Of a stretch of DNA of 7,129 nt, positions 6,607 to 7,129 are shown piece by piece. The notes beneath the pieces were generated by a model that worked only from the letters and a program-made list of their open reading frames with translations, had not been told where the DNA came from and ran no database searches. The translations under genes and the position numbers were made by a program. Position 1 is the first letter of the stretch. Each line of letters starts with the position of its first letter. Source of the stretch: CBDDRG01 sp051306415 (lineage in GTDB: Bacteria > Pseudomonadota > Gammaproteobacteria > Pseudomonadales > Porticoccaceae); assembly GCA_051306415.1 (NCBI GenBank), contig JBPPNE010000135.1, forward strand, positions 1 to 7,129, in the 5' to 3' direction.

Positions 6607-6905
6607 GAACTTGTTTAAAAACCTACACTAACCGGCGCAGGGCGAGATGGGTCATCGCGATGATGGTGAAGGTTTCGGAGGGTTTTGGCAAGATCACAAA
6701 CCGATGGGGCTCGGTACGTTTGACGACGTTGACGCAGTAGCCGCCATCGACGAAGACAGTCTTGATTTCGGCGAAATTCGAGATCAAGCACATCAGAATG
6801 GCGTGGACAGCAACACGACTCTGGATGCCGACCGAATGCACGATCACGGCGAGGGGCCCGGCCTGCACCATCGCTTCCAGGCCTCGCCACCGCGCGTCTC
6901 CTGGA
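6607..6905 (-). mobile_element. IS5-type insertion sequence remnant, copy B (longer)
   Basis: The left terminus gaacttgtttaaaaacc adjoins CTAA at 6603-6606, as in copy A, and the two copies have the same orientation. The internal sequence encodes a shortened transposase on the minus strand. The right boundary is uncertain: tttaaac near 6950 might be a decayed opposite terminus but matches over only about seven bases, so I end the element where transposase similarity becomes doubtful. Confidence 0.6.
6623..6871 (-). pseudogene. IS5-family transposase remnant with internal deletions (copy B)
   Basis: An open frame of 82 codons reads GPLAVIVHSVGIQSRVAVHA (the DDE-transposase strand around V-V-V-H-x-A-x-I-Q-D-R-x-G-A), then KTVFVDGGYC (the second catalytic Asp, DGGY), then VVKRTEPHRFVILPK, then SETFTIIAMTHLALRRLV. 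Two segments normal for the family are absent: about 20 residues between DGGY and VVKR, and about 30 residues after VLPK that carry RWVVERTFAWL with the catalytic Glu. The N-terminal half is also missing, although the frame remains open a little upstream of the ATG (ARWRGLEAM). Normal IS5-type transposases are about 250-330 residues. Inactive by all visible evidence. Confidence 0.6.
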
Positions 6906-6965
6906 TCACTCGGATACCTGTGGCTTCCTTAGTGCCTTGCACGCGCCACTTTAAACCCGGGTAAC

Positions 6966-6987
6966 TGTCGCATCCCGTGTGATCATC
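6966..6987 (+). repeat. Possible left terminal repeat of an IS481-type element
   Basis: tgtcgcatcccgtgtgatca lies 104 bp before the transposase start at 7070. A TGT beginning and a leader of about this length are usual for IS481-family elements. The opposite end lies outside the window, so the inverted repeat cannot be confirmed. The stretch 6906-6965 between copy B and this site holds no gene that I can see. Confidence 0.25.
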
Positions 6988-7069
6988 TACCCATTCGCAG
7001 CTGGCCACTATTCCGAGCAAGGGATGTGATGCGCGGCGTGATTGAGTCCTTCAACGCAGAGCAGCCCAC

Positions 7070-7129
7070 ATGAGTCAAGTACACGCCCAAGCCCGCACGA
7101 CGCCCCGTACCCGGGCTGAGATCAAAGAG
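7070..7129 (+). CDS. Probable IS481-family transposase, first 20 codons (3' truncated by window edge)
   Basis: An ATG at 7070 opens a frame reading MSQVHAQARTTPRTRAEIKE to the last base of the window. Short N-termini of the form M-x-Q-V-H-x-x-ART-TP-x-x-R-x-E-I are typical of IS481-type DDE transposases, where they lead into a helix-turn-helix for end recognition. No strong Shine-Dalgarno sequence is seen; gcagagcag upstream is weak. Only 20 residues can be read, so whether the gene is intact, and the family itself, depend on sequence beyond the window. Confidence 0.5.
   Translation, partial: MSQVHAQARTTPRTRAEIKE

Noticed and set aside
6955..7117. cccgggta at 6955 and tacccggg at 7109 as an inverted repeat of a mobile element
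   Set aside because: The core is the self-palindrome cccggg, common in this composition, and the second copy lies inside the transposase coding sequence.

Overview
The window is GC-rich, densely coded bacterial DNA. A MobA-type molybdenum-cofactor enzyme and a Kup potassium transporter point to a proteobacterium, probably beta or gamma, but the sequence alone does not fix genus or species.

Layout. (1) Positions 1-542, plus strand: the 3' nine-tenths of a mobA-like gene, cut by the window edge. (2) Positions 554-1330, minus strand: a TylF/MycF-type O-methyltransferase, convergent with mobA and only 11 bp from it. (3) Positions 1590-3485, plus strand: a complete kup gene, divergent from the methyltransferase. 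(4) Positions 3486-3864: the end of an IS5-type element that starts exactly at the kup stop codon, followed by about 240 bp without a recognisable gene. (5) Positions 3865-4857 and 4987-6588, both minus strand: a core-2/I-branching (GT14, 'Branch') type glycosyltransferase and, upstream of it, an alkaline-phosphatase-superfamily phosphodiesterase/phosphohydrolase. (6) Positions 6607 to about 6905: a second, longer copy of the same IS5-type remnant in the same orientation. (7) Positions 6906-7129: a short spacer, a possible insertion-sequence end, and the first 20 codons of a probable IS481-type transposase running off the window.

How it fits together. mobA and kup are housekeeping genes. The glycosyltransferase and phosphohydrolase lie between two decayed, directly repeated IS5-type ends. 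Both ends abut a CTAA tetranucleotide, the kind of target used by IS5 relatives. With a third transposase beginning at the right edge, this looks like an accessory segment assembled by insertion sequences downstream of kup. The two cargo genes, and perhaps the sugar methyltransferase on the other side of kup, would suit modification of a surface or exported glycan, but no substrate can be read from the sequence. I see no RNA gene, CRISPR array or clearly novel defence system. The most unusual points are the shared deletion pattern of the two insertion-sequence remnants, the exact insertion at the kup stop codon, and the altered metal-ligand motifs of the phosphohydrolase.
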